This document shows, piece after piece, positions 32,200 through 40,382 of a DNA stretch of 48,633 bases. The position numbers were made by a program, and so were the translations under genes. The DNA is taken from assembly GCA_937925925.1 (NCBI GenBank), contig CALANA010000044.1, forward strand, positions 1 through 48,633, read 5' to 3'. Each line of letters starts with the position of its first letter. Within the stretch, counting starts at the first letter, position 1. The notes beneath the pieces were generated by a model, which saw only the letters and a list, made by a program, of their open reading frames with translations, did not search any database and had not been told where the DNA came from. The stretch is from an uncultured Chloroflexales bacterium. GTDB lineage: Bacteria; Chloroflexota; Chloroflexia; Chloroflexales; Chloroflexaceae.

Positions 32200-32300
32200 G
32201 AGAATATTCCGGTATTGCCACTTCCAGCCCGCACAGGCGGGCTTCGCAGCCGTAGCCCGCGGCTTCAGCCGCCGGGCGGGTAGGCATATAGCGGAATAAT
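32200..32300. repeat. GC-rich hairpin repeat remnant
   Basis: GCCCGCACAGGCGGGC and CCCGCGGCTTCAGCCGCCGG form two adjacent hairpins, ending in GGCATATAGCGGAATA. Related in style to the C array but with a different core. No gene is supported between 31748 and 32418. Confidence 0.5.
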
Positions 32301-32362
32301 TATTCAAAGTCCATAAGCCGCCGCTAGCCCTACCAGGGACAACGGTAGTGCTAAGGAAGGGT

Positions 32363-32469
32363 CGGCGGCAACTCCTGAACCAGCCATTGCCCATTCTGTG
32401 GCCGCTGGTGCTGACCGTCTATGCTCCGCGGAGCGGCGGCAACTCCTGAACCAGCCATTGCCCATTCTG
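32363..32469. repeat. 36-bp direct repeat spanning the end of the lipoprotein gene
   Basis: CGGCGGCAACTCCTGAACCA and the next 16 bases occur identically at 32363-32398 and 32434-32469 (71-bp offset). The right copy is the coding end of the lipoprotein gene, the left copy lies beyond its stop. A perfect palindrome GCTCCGCGGAGC (32423-32434) sits between them. Confidence 0.85.
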
Positions 32470-33096
32470 CTGAATGACGGTGTAGGTATATTCCGACACG
32501 GGATCAGCCCCGGGTAGAGTGAGTACAAATGTCCCGTCATCAGCACCGACAAACTCGACGACAAAGCGATATTCTGTGGGTGCAAGCTGCTCTTCGCTCA
32601 CAACCTGACGGATAGTGCGACAATGCAGAAGTCCGCACCCCTCGGCAAAGAGGGCCAGGTGGTCATCGGGGTCAATAAGCGGGAACCAATATTGGAGTCT
32701 CTCGAACGAGCCGCCGTAATACTCCAGGGCATCCTGATAGCGACCGTCTTCAAGCGCAACAAAGTAGTCCATTAAGGCTTCACGGGCCGCCTCGATGTTC
32801 GTATCGTTGCTGATTATGGCGTCGTCTGTTGGTGTTTGCATGCCTGTATCGTCGGGCGACGGCGCTGGCGGGCTAGTGGGCAGAGGTTCTGCTGGTGGTG
32901 TTGCTGGGAAAGGTTCGGTGTTGGTTGTCATATCAGGGGACGATTCAAGCGTTGGCGGGGTGGTGGCAGTGTCCTGGGGGCCACAGGCTATCAGGTACAC
33001 CCCCAGGAATACGATCATGATCACCATCCGTCCAACAGCGTATCGCTGGCGATCAACGTTGGGAGTGTTCCTGGGGACGGTTCGAGAGACGGACAT
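32419..33096 (-). CDS. Secreted lipoprotein with NTF2-like domain
   Basis: 225 aa, start ATG 33096 with AAAGGAGG 7 nt upstream. Signal: VGRMVIMIVFLGVYLIACG, lipobox Cys38. Then a Pro/Thr-rich linker (about 40-90; PATPPAEPLPTSPPAPSPDD), followed by a domain starting AREALMDYFVALEDGRYQDA and ending EYTYTVIQQNGQWLVQELPP, the pattern of NTF2-like or DUF4878-like domains often found in surface lipoproteins. Ligand unknown. It lies 78 bp after the restored end of the frameshifted beta-propeller gene on the same strand and may be co-transcribed with it. Confidence 0.8.
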   Translation of the reverse strand: MSVSRTVPRNTPNVDRQRYAVGRMVIMIVFLGVYLIACGPQDTATTPPTLESSPDMTTNTEPFPATPPAEPLPTSPPAPSPDDTGMQTPTDDAIISNDTNIEAAREALMDYFVALEDGRYQDALEYYGGSFERLQYWFPLIDPDDHLALFAEGCGLLHCRTIRQVVSEEQLAPTEYRFVVEFVGADDGTFVLTLPGADPVSEYTYTVIQQNGQWLVQELPPLRGA

Positions 33097-33174
33097 ATGT
33101 GTGCCTCCTTTATCTCATACTATCATTACAATGAAATTCTTCCTACCGCAGCGGGTACAAATACATGGAGTTCT

Positions 33175-34223
33175 TCACATGCTCTGTACCTGCTGTGGTA
33201 GAGTCTCGTCCATTGTTGGTATGATGTCCTGCACAACCGGCAGCACCGCTGGCAAATCGTCAACAAAGGTTAATCGAACCACGGCAACACTCTCAGGTCG
33301 CGTTAGGAGCGCATAAACTTCGCCATCATCATCAAGTGCGAAAGGTTGATCAACATAATATGCTGGTCTGCCAGTGGAAAACGAGCCATGCCAAGGAGTT
33401 GCCCCCTTACATCATACCGCCGCAGAATCTGATCAATCTGCAGCGTTCCCCGTTCATCCTGCACCAGATCACTAACAGCAACGATAAAGTCCGTAGGGCC
33501 AGGTCTGCCAAGCAGACGCAGTCCGGCCAGGTTGTTCGCTACAGAGACATCGATCACTTGCGAGCCGATGTTGATTTGCCCGTGTGATGGTGGCGTGGCG
33601 GTTTTACTTCCAGTGGTAATGGTAATGCGTTGCCCCTGTACTTCCAACTCGTCAGGCTCAGGCTCAACCCGTTCGCCACGAGCATCCAGGAATTGATAGG
33701 TGCGTTGCGCTCTTTGTTCAAGCAACACCTGCCCATCAGCACCGATCACCAGCCCGGTAAGCAATTCACTGAGATCGTCAGGAATAGCGTGCGCGGCCAC
33801 AACGGTGCCGTCGTAGGTGAGATGTAAGACCTGTGGTACCATTGCTGCTGCATCAAGGGCAAAGATGCCAGCACTGGTTGCTTCGAGGTCGGTTATACCG
33901 GTTGCAACATGACTCAGGTCGATGGTTTGTAGGATTGTACCAGCGTCACTCACATGGAGCAGATTGTTATCGACCGTGTTAGCGATGATAAATGTGCCAT
34001 CAGGGGCAACTGTTAATGCGGTTGGCCCCCACTGCAACTCCTCATGACGTTGCTCAGAATACGAAACACTACCAGGTTCTACTGGCAGGGTGAAGAGTAC
34101 GTCGTATTCACTAGCAACGGATTGTGCCATGACGATCGTATAAGGGATTGCAAGCAGTGCTGCTAAAAGCGCTACAAAACCCAGACACAAGGCTGATCTA
34201 CCGATCTTCTTTTGCCATGCCAT
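33175..34223 (-). pseudogene. Secreted beta-propeller-like gene, frameshifted near its end
   Basis: The first frame gives 306 aa (34223 to 33303): signal helix ALCLGFVALLAALLAIPYTI, then repeated strands of the type GPTALTVAPDGTFIIANTVD and TGLVIGADGQVLLEQRAQRT, like NHL or similar propeller blades. At about 33361-33365 it turns into ADQHIMLINLSHLMMMAKFM, an unnatural ending. One frame over, the text continues as AYYVDQPFALDDDGEVYALL, TRPESVAVVRLTFVDDLPAV and so on for about 60 codons to TGA at 33175. Restoring one base (CAG-GCA for CAGCA) joins both parts. Either a recent one-base deletion, a sequencing error, or frameshifting; the shift site is no typical slippery heptamer. Confidence 0.8.
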
Positions 34224-34321
34224 AGATGAATTCTTTCTTTGTGCTTCAAAAACACGTACTTTACCACAGCAGCAGCATACAGATGCTGTTATGCTCTATC
34301 ATAAACGACGTATACTGAATA

Positions 34322-34356
34322 TGTCTAGACACAATGATACTCAATATGTGTAGACA
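34322..34356. promoter_or_regulatory. Pair of 25-bp spaced operator-like sites
   Basis: TGTCTAGACA (34322-34331, perfect palindrome) and TGTGTAGACA (34347-34356) are embedded in two direct repeats ACTGAATATGTCTAGACA / ACTCAATATGTGTAGACA with a 25-bp spacing. They lie about 100 bp before the start of the beta-propeller gene on the minus strand and 280 bp past the response-regulator stop. Tandem dyads on one DNA face suggest a regulator site. Confidence 0.45.
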
Positions 34357-34461
34357 TATGTCCGCAATTGCAGGTACATTTGTGTATCGAAACCAGTATG
34401 CACATACCACCACGCTACTTTGCAAAGGTAATGTACAGTGAGTACTTTTGCCAGTTGTGAT

Positions 34462-34625
34462 GCGAATTTGCCCTGAACGCGGCAAAAAAGTGGGCAGATG
34501 TTGCCTGGAACGAAGCGCAGCGCTCTGCAGAGTCTCCGGCTCTGAGGCGGGAGATTCTTCGCTCCACTGCGTTCCGCTCAGAATGACACGGGCAGGGTAC
34601 ACGTTGCCACGTTGAATCCAGACTA
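34462..34625. repeat. Family D element (D2)
   Basis: GAATTTGCCCTGAACGCGGC on the left and TTGAATCCAGACTAGTGTG on the right match D3; the shared interior has GGAACGAAGCGCAGCGCT and TCCACTGCGTTCCGCTCAGA. The outermost bases are eroded compared with D3. No gene in 34224-34635. Confidence 0.65.
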
Positions 34626-34635
34626 GTGTGAACCC

Positions 34636-35277
34636 TTAATCAGCGCCGAACCCGTGATCTTTAGCCCATACGATCGCTTCAGAACGTGAGGCACGGCCAA
34701 GTTTCCGGTATAATCGGCTTGTATAGTTACGCACTGTCTGTTCAGCTAAACCTGATTCAGCCGCAATCTGAGCATTACTCAACCCATGCGCAATCAGCCC
34801 CAAAAGATACTCCTCTTGTGGCGTTAAATTGGTGGTAGTCGCTACGTGTTCAGCACATGCTGGCTGGATCAGTTGCTCGATCACAGCGCGACTAAACCAT
34901 GTTCCGCCGTGCGCCACCGCCCGAATCGCAAAAATGACCGATTCAGTCACCTCATCTTTCAGCATATAACCAGACACTCCTGCCTGTACAAGACTGCACA
35001 CATGCGCATCGTCTTCCAGGGCACTCAGCACCAGGATTTTAGTATCTGCACATGCTGTATGGAGTTGTGCGATTGTGTCGTCTGGGGATAGCCCTGGCAT
35101 ATGCAAGTCTAATACGAGAACATCTGGACAGATCGCAGCGCAATGTTGTACAGCCGCCGAACCATCAGCGCACTCACCGACGATAATAAGATCAGCAGCG
35201 CTTTCAATAATGATGCGAATACCCGTTCGAATCAGCGGGTGGTTATCTGCAATGAACACACGTATCGGCTCATTCAT
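34636..35277 (-). CDS. NarL/FixJ-type response regulator
   Basis: 213 aa, start ATG 35277. Receiver domain 1-120: Asp11 in VFIADNHPLI, phospho-acceptor Asp57 in VLVLDLHMPG, Thr/Ser switch in LVLSALEDD and Lys in GYMLKDEV. C-terminal LuxR-type HTH about 148-210: LTPQEEYLLGLIAHGLSNAQ, IAAESGLAEQTVRNYTSRLY. No histidine kinase gene is adjacent, so it is an orphan in this window. Target genes unknown; the tandem dyads at 34322-34356 downstream are candidates. Confidence 0.93.
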   Translation of the reverse strand: MNEPIRVFIADNHPLIRTGIRIIIESAADLIIVGECADGSAAVQHCAAICPDVLVLDLHMPGLSPDDTIAQLHTACADTKILVLSALEDDAHVCSLVQAGVSGYMLKDEVTESVIFAIRAVAHGGTWFSRAVIEQLIQPACAEHVATTTNLTPQEEYLLGLIAHGLSNAQIAAESGLAEQTVRNYTSRLYRKLGRASRSEAIVWAKDHGFGAD

Positions 35278-35416
35278 GATTATTCACCGTATTTTTCAAG
35301 AATACACACGTACTGATCATCGTTTTGTTCACGTGGTTGTCATATCACAGATTGAGACGTTAGATCGCAGAGGTGTGGCCCAACTTCTTCTGGGCATTGA
35401 ACGGGAAAGTGAATGG

Positions 35417-35512
35417 AGCAATCCCCAGGCTAAAGCCGGGATTCCGGTGTTCTCCCGGCTAAAGCCGGGACTCCGGTGCTTCACAACCGATTTAGGATTG
35501 CTATATAGCTTG
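35417..35512. repeat. Family C element (C3)
   Basis: GAGCAATCCCCAGG at the left and TTTAGGATTGCTATAT at the right form short inverted ends; the interior has CCCGGCTAAAGCCGGG and neighbouring GCTAAAGCCGGGATTCC. This is the most complete single copy of the family, about 96 bp. Confidence 0.7.
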
Positions 35513-35707
35513 TAAAGGACTATCTATCCCACCCCGTATCTTTAGAAACATCATACCATGAACCAGTTGGTGCTATTTATGTTGGAACAATCTAGCAGTA
35601 GCCAGGGTAGCTGCGGTGGATATGCTGTGCATCCTAATGGGCCGCACAAATGAGCAGGAAACAGAGTACGAATGCTGAGGCGCTGCTTGACGTAGTAGCC
35701 GATACTA

Positions 35708-35881
35708 CAGGACTTACGCGGTGGTCTGGTCAACTCGCCTTTACGCCCGCGGCAGCATGAAAAAACGCTTTCTTTCACTCCAAATTTTCGCCGAAAACGA
35801 GAATTTGGAGCGAAAAACAACAAAAGTACTGCACTGCCGCAGATGAATCGAGGCGGCGGCGGCACCACCGCGTCCGTCTGG
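35708..35881. repeat. Family A element (A5), followed by an H terminus
   Basis: Left end CAGGACTTACGCGGTGGTC, right end ACCACCGCGTCCGTCTGG. Central stem CTCCAAATTTTCGCC/GAGAATTTGGAG and inner right AAGTACTGCACTGCCGCAGA. From 35907 the sequence GGGAGGTCGAAGTCATATTG matches an H terminus, so a second element end follows. No gene from 35278 to 35964. Confidence 0.65.
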
Positions 35882-35964
35882 ACATGAGCGTAGATAAACC
35901 AGAAGGTACGGGAGGTCGAAGTCATATTGGTCTGCGTCCGGTTATTGAGCTGACAGGAACACAC

Positions 35965-37164
35965 ATGAATCTTGAAACGTTTGCCGCTCTGCGCTCGGCG
36001 ACTGGCCAGGCGGTATTGGCGGAACTGGCCGCACGCCACCTGAGCGAGGCGGATGTGCTGCGTGAACTGACGCGCCTACGTGCCCATTACCCGGCGGATC
36101 TGGCACGAGCGGCGATTGAGCAGACGCTCCTGCGCAAGCGGGCGCAGGCAAAATTTAGCCAGGCCGACCGGCTCTATTTCACCCGCGAGGCGCTGGAGCA
36201 AGCCACAAGCGAACCAGTCGCCACCCACCGCGCCCGCCGACTGGCCGACTATGCGTATGTGGCAGACATCTGCTGCGGCATCGGCGGCGATCTGCTGGCG
36301 CTGGCAGCGGTTGGCCCGTCTGTCACCGCCGTTGACCGCGATGAGCTACGCCTGGCGCTGGCAGCCGCCAATGCAGCCGCGCTCGGCGTGGATCAGCGAG
36401 TACGCTTTGTTTGTGCCGATGTGCTATCCACGTCGCCACCACCTGCCGATGCCCTGTTCTGCGATCCTGGGCGACGTAGCGGCGGACGACGGCGCTTTGC
36501 GGTCGAGCAGTATGAGCCGCCGCTGGCACACATCCTCACCTGGCAAGCTCGGACATCGGCACTGGCCGTCAAACTGGGGCCAGGCGTCAACCTGGCCGAA
36601 CTGCCGCATACGCCAGGCTACGAAGTCGAATTCACCTCGCTCAACGGTGAGCTCAAAGAGGCCACGCTCTGGTGTGGCCCGCTGGCAACCACGCCGCGCC
36701 GGGCAACCGTGTTGCAACAGGCCGCAATCGGCCCGTCTCCCGGTTTGACGGCAACCATGACCGCTGACACAATGCCCCCACCGTCCCAACTGGCACCGCC
36801 TGGCAGTTTCCTCTATGAACCAGACCCGGCCATCATCCGGGCTGGATTGGTGACCAAACTGGCGACACAACTCGACGCAGCCCAGCTTGATGCTGACATT
36901 GCCTATCTCACGGCCGATCAGCACGTCGCAACACCCTTTGCCCGCATATGGCGCGTGCTGGAGTGGCTACCCTTCAACTTGAAACGACTGCGGGCACGGC
37001 TGCATGAACTTGACGCTGGTGCTGTCACCGTTAAGAAGCGCGGCTCGCCGCTCGACACCGATGTTCTTGCACGTCAACTCAGTGGGCGCGGCGTGTGTTC
37101 GCTCGTCGTGGTGCTGACGCATGCCGGCGGGCACCCGGTGGCGCTGATTTGCACGAAATGCTAA
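35965..37164 (+). CDS. Class I methyltransferase with THUMP-like C-terminal domain
   Basis: 399 aa from ATG 35965 (AGGA 8 nt upstream); an in-frame start at 35884 would read through repeat sequence. An N-terminal helical region (residues 1-85: AALRSATGQAVLAELAARHL) is followed by the SAM-binding fold: YVADICCGIGGDLLALA (motif I), VTAVDRDELRLALAAANAAA, then ADALFCDPGRRSGGRRRF with the Asp-Pro motif IV. The C-terminal SFLYEPDPAIIRAGLVTKLA to FNLKRLRARLHE is the THUMP-like domain of this family. Substrate unknown, probably RNA. No co-directional operon partner closer than 177 bp. Confidence 0.85.
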   Translation: MNLETFAALRSATGQAVLAELAARHLSEADVLRELTRLRAHYPADLARAAIEQTLLRKRAQAKFSQADRLYFTREALEQATSEPVATHRARRLADYAYVADICCGIGGDLLALAAVGPSVTAVDRDELRLALAAANAAALGVDQRVRFVCADVLSTSPPPADALFCDPGRRSGGRRRFAVEQYEPPLAHILTWQARTSALAVKLGPGVNLAELPHTPGYEVEFTSLNGELKEATLWCGPLATTPRRATVLQQAAIGPSPGLTATMTADTMPPPSQLAPPGSFLYEPDPAIIRAGLVTKLATQLDAAQLDADIAYLTADQHVATPFARIWRVLEWLPFNLKRLRARLHELDAGAVTVKKRGSPLDTDVLARQLSGRGVCSLVVVLTHAGGHPVALICTKC

Positions 37165-37341
37165 GACATGCTACATTCTTACATTCTAAGTATCATCACG
37201 AGCTTTGTTTGTCACCACAGAGATATGGAAGGCACACAAAGGCCCATTTCTCTGGCGTAATACTGTGTTCTCCGGGTCTCCCTGGTCAATCCTTTCGGGA
37301 ACTTCTCGTGGTACTACACTCGCAACATACAAGGAGATATT

Positions 37342-38259
37342 ATGTCTACCCCAAACCGCTTTGCATTTTTCAATGGCGAGATTGTCCCGATCGAGCAGGC
37401 CAGAGTGAGCGTGATGACCAATGGCCTCAACTATGGCACTGGCTGCTTTGAAGGTATTCGAGCCTACTGGAACGCCGAGGAAGAGCAACTCCTGGTGTTT
37501 CAGTTACAGGCGCATATGGAGCGACTCAAACGATCATGCAAGATCCTGTATATGGATATTCCGTACAGCGTCGATGAACTATGCCAGATTACGCTTGATC
37601 TGCTGCGGTGCGAGGGCTTTCAGGAGGACACCTATATCCGCCCGCTGGTCTACAAGAGCGACCCGGCGATTGCGGTGCAGATGAACAATCTGACAGATTC
37701 CTTCACGTTGTTTGCCCTGCCTTTCGGCCAGTATATAGCCGGTAGTGCGGCCCGTGTCTGTGTATCATCGTGGCGACGCATCGAAGACAACGTCATTCCG
37801 GCTCGGGCCAAGCCCACCGGTGCCTATATCAACACCGCGCTGGCAAAAACCGAGGCACTGCTCAACGGCTATGACGAGGCGATTGTACTTAGTGCCGACG
37901 GTCAAGTGTCTGAAGCTAGTTCAGCCAACCTGTTTATTGTTCGCAACGGAACCTTGATTACACCACCCGTGACCAGCGATATTCTGGAGGGCATTACGCG
38001 CCAGGTAGTGGTCGAACTGGCACGCACGGAATTGAGTGCGACGGTGGTTGAGCGCAGCATTGATCGCACCGAGTTGTATCTGGCCGATGAGGTTTTCTTT
38101 TGCGGCACAGGCGTTGAGGTTAAGCCGATCATCGAGATTGACCGCCGCCCGGTTGGTAACGGTGTGATTGGCCCGATCAGCGCCCGCCTGGTGCAGCACT
38201 ATAGCGATATTGTGCGTGGTCGCAACGCCCGTTACCGCCACTGGTGTACAGTCGTTTGA
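37342..38259 (+). CDS. ilvE: Branched-chain amino acid aminotransferase
   Basis: 305 aa, start ATG 37342 with AAGGAGA upstream. Fold-type IV PLP enzyme for the last step of Val, Leu and Ile synthesis. Motifs: ARVSVMTNGLNYGTGCFEGI, PLP lysine Lys157 in VIPARAKPTGAYINTALAK, phosphate site ADGQVSEASSANLFIV, and EVFFCGTGVEVKPI near the end. Class-IV aminotransferases can also use D-amino acids or aminodeoxychorismate, but EGIRAYW and VFFCGTGVEV fit IlvE. Convergent with smpB, 7 nt apart. Confidence 0.94.
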   Translation: MSTPNRFAFFNGEIVPIEQARVSVMTNGLNYGTGCFEGIRAYWNAEEEQLLVFQLQAHMERLKRSCKILYMDIPYSVDELCQITLDLLRCEGFQEDTYIRPLVYKSDPAIAVQMNNLTDSFTLFALPFGQYIAGSAARVCVSSWRRIEDNVIPARAKPTGAYINTALAKTEALLNGYDEAIVLSADGQVSEASSANLFIVRNGTLITPPVTSDILEGITRQVVVELARTELSATVVERSIDRTELYLADEVFFCGTGVEVKPIIEIDRRPVGNGVIGPISARLVQHYSDIVRGRNARYRHWCTVV

Positions 38260-38266
38260 TAAAGGC

Positions 38267-38737
38267 CTAATTCCGGCTCTTGAGCGCCCGTTCAATATCA
38301 CGTTGAGCATCGCGCTTCGCAATATCTTCGCGCTTGTCGTACAATTTTTTGCCCCGGGCTATGCCCAGTTCTACTTTGGCCCGGCGGCCCTTAAAGTAGA
38401 TTCGTAGCGGCACCAGGGTCAACCCTTTCTGGCGCACCAATCCGATCAGGCGGCGAATTTCGCGCCGATGGAGCAGCAATTTGCGCGGGCGCATCGGATC
38501 GTGATTAAAGTAGGTTCCAGATTGTTCATAGGGCGAGATATGCGCTTCATACAGAAACACCTCGTTATTAACAACACGGGCGTAACTTCCGCGCAGGTTC
38601 ACGCGCCCGGCACGCACCGATTTAATCTCGCTGCCTGTCAGGACGATGCCGGCTTCGATTGATTCTTCAATATGGTAATCGTGACGTGCGCGTCGATTCT
38701 CAGCCACAACGCCCGGATGCGCTTTTTTTTCTGCCAC
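38267..38737 (-). CDS. smpB: SsrA-binding protein SmpB
   Basis: 156 aa, usual length. Binds the tRNA-like part of tmRNA and brings it to stalled ribosomes. Diagnostic: [54 protein letters not shown] and the basic tail [20 protein letters not shown]. The ssrA gene is not next to it. A composite mobile element lies upstream. Confidence 0.96.
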   Translation of the reverse strand: MAEKKAHPGVVAENRRARHDYHIEESIEAGIVLTGSEIKSVRAGRVNLRGSYARVVNNEVFLYEAHISPYEQSGTYFNHDPMRPRKLLLHRREIRRLIGLVRQKGLTLVPLRIYFKGRRAKVELGIARGKKLYDKREDIAKRDAQRDIERALKSRN

Positions 38738-38871
38738 CGTGAACCTTCATAGACAATACGGTACCAGCGTGCTAGATCATTCGCTATTCACGCTGGTGGC
38801 TTGATTATATCATGGAACCACTCCTGCTGAAGAAGCGATACATTCAAATCCATGGAATTGAATAGAACATC

Positions 38872-39139
38872 GTAACCGTTCAGGGGGTCTTTCGCCAGCG
38901 GGGGTTGCGGGGCATGTGGCCCCCGCAACCCCCGCGAACCTCCGGGCGGGGTCGTGCCCTCACAAGTGTCGGTTTTTTTGCGCAACGCTCGATTTGTTCG
39001 GCATCAGGACGCCCCCCCCAGCGGGGGGCTGGGGGGGGATGTCAGGGGCGTTTTGCCGCATTTCAACCCGATATAATTCAAAAAACCGACACTGATGAAG
39101 GGGTCGTGCCCCGCCCAACCACCCCACCTGAACGGTTAC
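38872..39139. mobile_element. Family E MITE-like element (E2) with 9-bp target duplication and nested I element
   Basis: Ends GTAACCGTTCAGGGGG and CCACCTGAACGGTTAC; TAGAACATC lies directly outside both (38863-38871 and 39140-39148), a second perfect 9-bp duplication for this family. 268 bp in all because an I element (38960-39099) sits inside. Removing I plus one of its 12-bp flanks leaves 116 bp, close to the 117 bp of E1. No coding capacity. It lies between smpB and the BMP lipoprotein gene. Confidence 0.9.
38960..39099. mobile_element. Family I element (I2) inserted in E2, 12-bp flanking duplication
   Basis: Inverted ends TCACAAGTGTCGGTTTTTT and AAAAAACCGACACTGATGAA. GGGGTCGTGCCC flanks both sides (38948-38959, 39100-39111). 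Excision with one flank restores GGGCGGGG-TCGTG-CCCCGCCC, a perfect stem-loop of E2. The interior has CCCCCCCAGCGGGGGGCTGG and further G-runs, then CATTTCAACCCGATATAATT. 140 bp, same length as I1. Confidence 0.88.
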
Positions 39140-39242
39140 TAGAACATCCTGCTCATCCAACAAAGCGATAGGTATGCTATAATCGGCACACGTTATCGGC
39201 AAAATGGTATTGTCACCACAGATAGGAAAGGAAGAAACAGCG

Positions 39243-40382
39243 ATGCGTAAAGCACAGATGACATGGCTACTGCTGTTCGTATTGATCGTTCCATTGATGG
39301 CTGCATGTGGCAACGACACAGCCGAAACCCCATCACCTCCGCCACTTGCAGAAACAGGCGAAACACCGGCCAGCATCCCGGCTGGCAATAGCGATTTGAA
39401 GGTTGCGCTTGTTACGGATCTGGGACGGGTGAACGATGGTACCTTCAACGAGTTTGCCCATATGGGCGTGGTTCAGGCACAGGAGGAATTTGGCTTCTTA
39501 TATCGCTACATCGAAACTCAGGCCATGGCTGATTATACTGCCAATATTCAAACGTTTATTGACGAGCAATATGATGTCATTGTCACCGTTGGTTTTCTGA
39601 TCCAGGATGAGACCCTCGCCGCCGCACGCGCCAATCCAGACATCATCTTTATCGGGGTCGATCAGTTCTATGCTGATGACAACGTACTCCCCAATCTGAT
39701 CGGGTTACAGTTCCGCGAAGATCAGGCCGGGTTTCTGGCCGGGGCAATGGCCGGTATGATGACGCAGAGCGGTACCGTAGGCATTGTTGCTGGCGAAGAA
39801 ATCCCACCCGTGAAGCGGTTTCGCAATGGCTTTAATCACGGTGCGCAGTATGTCAACCCTGATGTCAACATTGTTGGCACCTATGTTCCATCGTTCATCG
39901 ACTCGGCCCTCGGCATTAGCACGGCGGAACAGTTCATTGGTGAAGGGGCCGATGTTATTTTTGGTGCAGGCGGACCAATGGGCAGCGCCGCTATCCGCGC
40001 TGCAGCCGAGTCAGGCGTATATGTGATCGGGGTCGATCAAGACGAATACAATACCACATTTGGGCGTGGGGCCACCCCCGGTGCGGATCGCATCCTCACC
40101 AGTGCGATCAAGCGGGTGGATGTAGCCGTGTATGACCAGATCCGGGCCGTGGTTGAGGGTACTTTTGCGAGTACAGGCATCGTTGTCTACGAAGCAGCCA
40201 ATGATGGCATTGGTTATGCCGATTTCCACGATGCAGCCGATGATATTCCCGCAGCAGTACAGCAACGTATGGCCGAAATCTTGCAGATGCTGGTTGATGG
40301 CACACTGACCACCGGCGTCGATCCGGTCAGTGGCGACCCGGATCCGGACACCATTCCTGACCCGGTGCCGTTTGAGGGTTAG
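39243..40382 (+). CDS. BMP-family ABC transporter substrate-binding lipoprotein
   Basis: 379 aa from ATG 39243 (AGGAAAGGAAG upstream). Signal MRKAQMTWLLLFVLIVPLMA with lipobox LMAAC, Cys22. Then a Pro-rich linker and the two-lobed PnrA/BMP fold: VALVTDLGRVNDGTFNEFAH, YDVIVTVGFLIQDETLAAAR, IGLQFREDQAGFLAGAMAGM, GTVGIVAGEEIPPVKRFRNG and YVIGVDQDEY. Family members bind purine nucleosides or related compounds for an ABC importer. The ATPase and permease genes do not follow; the next gene is convergent and overlaps by 4 nt. A solitary receptor, possibly serving an importer encoded elsewhere or a sensory role. Confidence 0.9.
   Translation: MRKAQMTWLLLFVLIVPLMAACGNDTAETPSPPPLAETGETPASIPAGNSDLKVALVTDLGRVNDGTFNEFAHMGVVQAQEEFGFLYRYIETQAMADYTANIQTFIDEQYDVIVTVGFLIQDETLAAARANPDIIFIGVDQFYADDNVLPNLIGLQFREDQAGFLAGAMAGMMTQSGTVGIVAGEEIPPVKRFRNGFNHGAQYVNPDVNIVGTYVPSFIDSALGISTAEQFIGEGADVIFGAGGPMGSAAIRAAAESGVYVIGVDQDEYNTTFGRGATPGADRILTSAIKRVDVAVYDQIRAVVEGTFASTGIVVYEAANDGIGYADFHDAADDIPAAVQQRMAEILQMLVDGTLTTGVDPVSGDPDPDTIPDPVPFEG

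Noticed and set aside
33303-33365. Accepting the short C-terminus of the propeller gene as genuine
   Set aside because: The tail reads as Met/His-rich out-of-frame text, while the neighbouring frame continues the strand pattern for about 60 codons.
33355-33370. Programmed -1 frameshift in the propeller gene
   Set aside because: No X-XXY-YYZ slippery heptamer or following stem-loop was found at the shift point; a single-base deletion is simpler.
34261-34602. 113-aa minus-strand frame
   Set aside because: It consists largely of the D repeat interior, which is open in this frame at other D copies as well (45.1-45.3 kb).
38267-38871. tmRNA (ssrA) near smpB
   Set aside because: No tRNA-Ala-like ends or tag reading frame were seen in the flanks of smpB.
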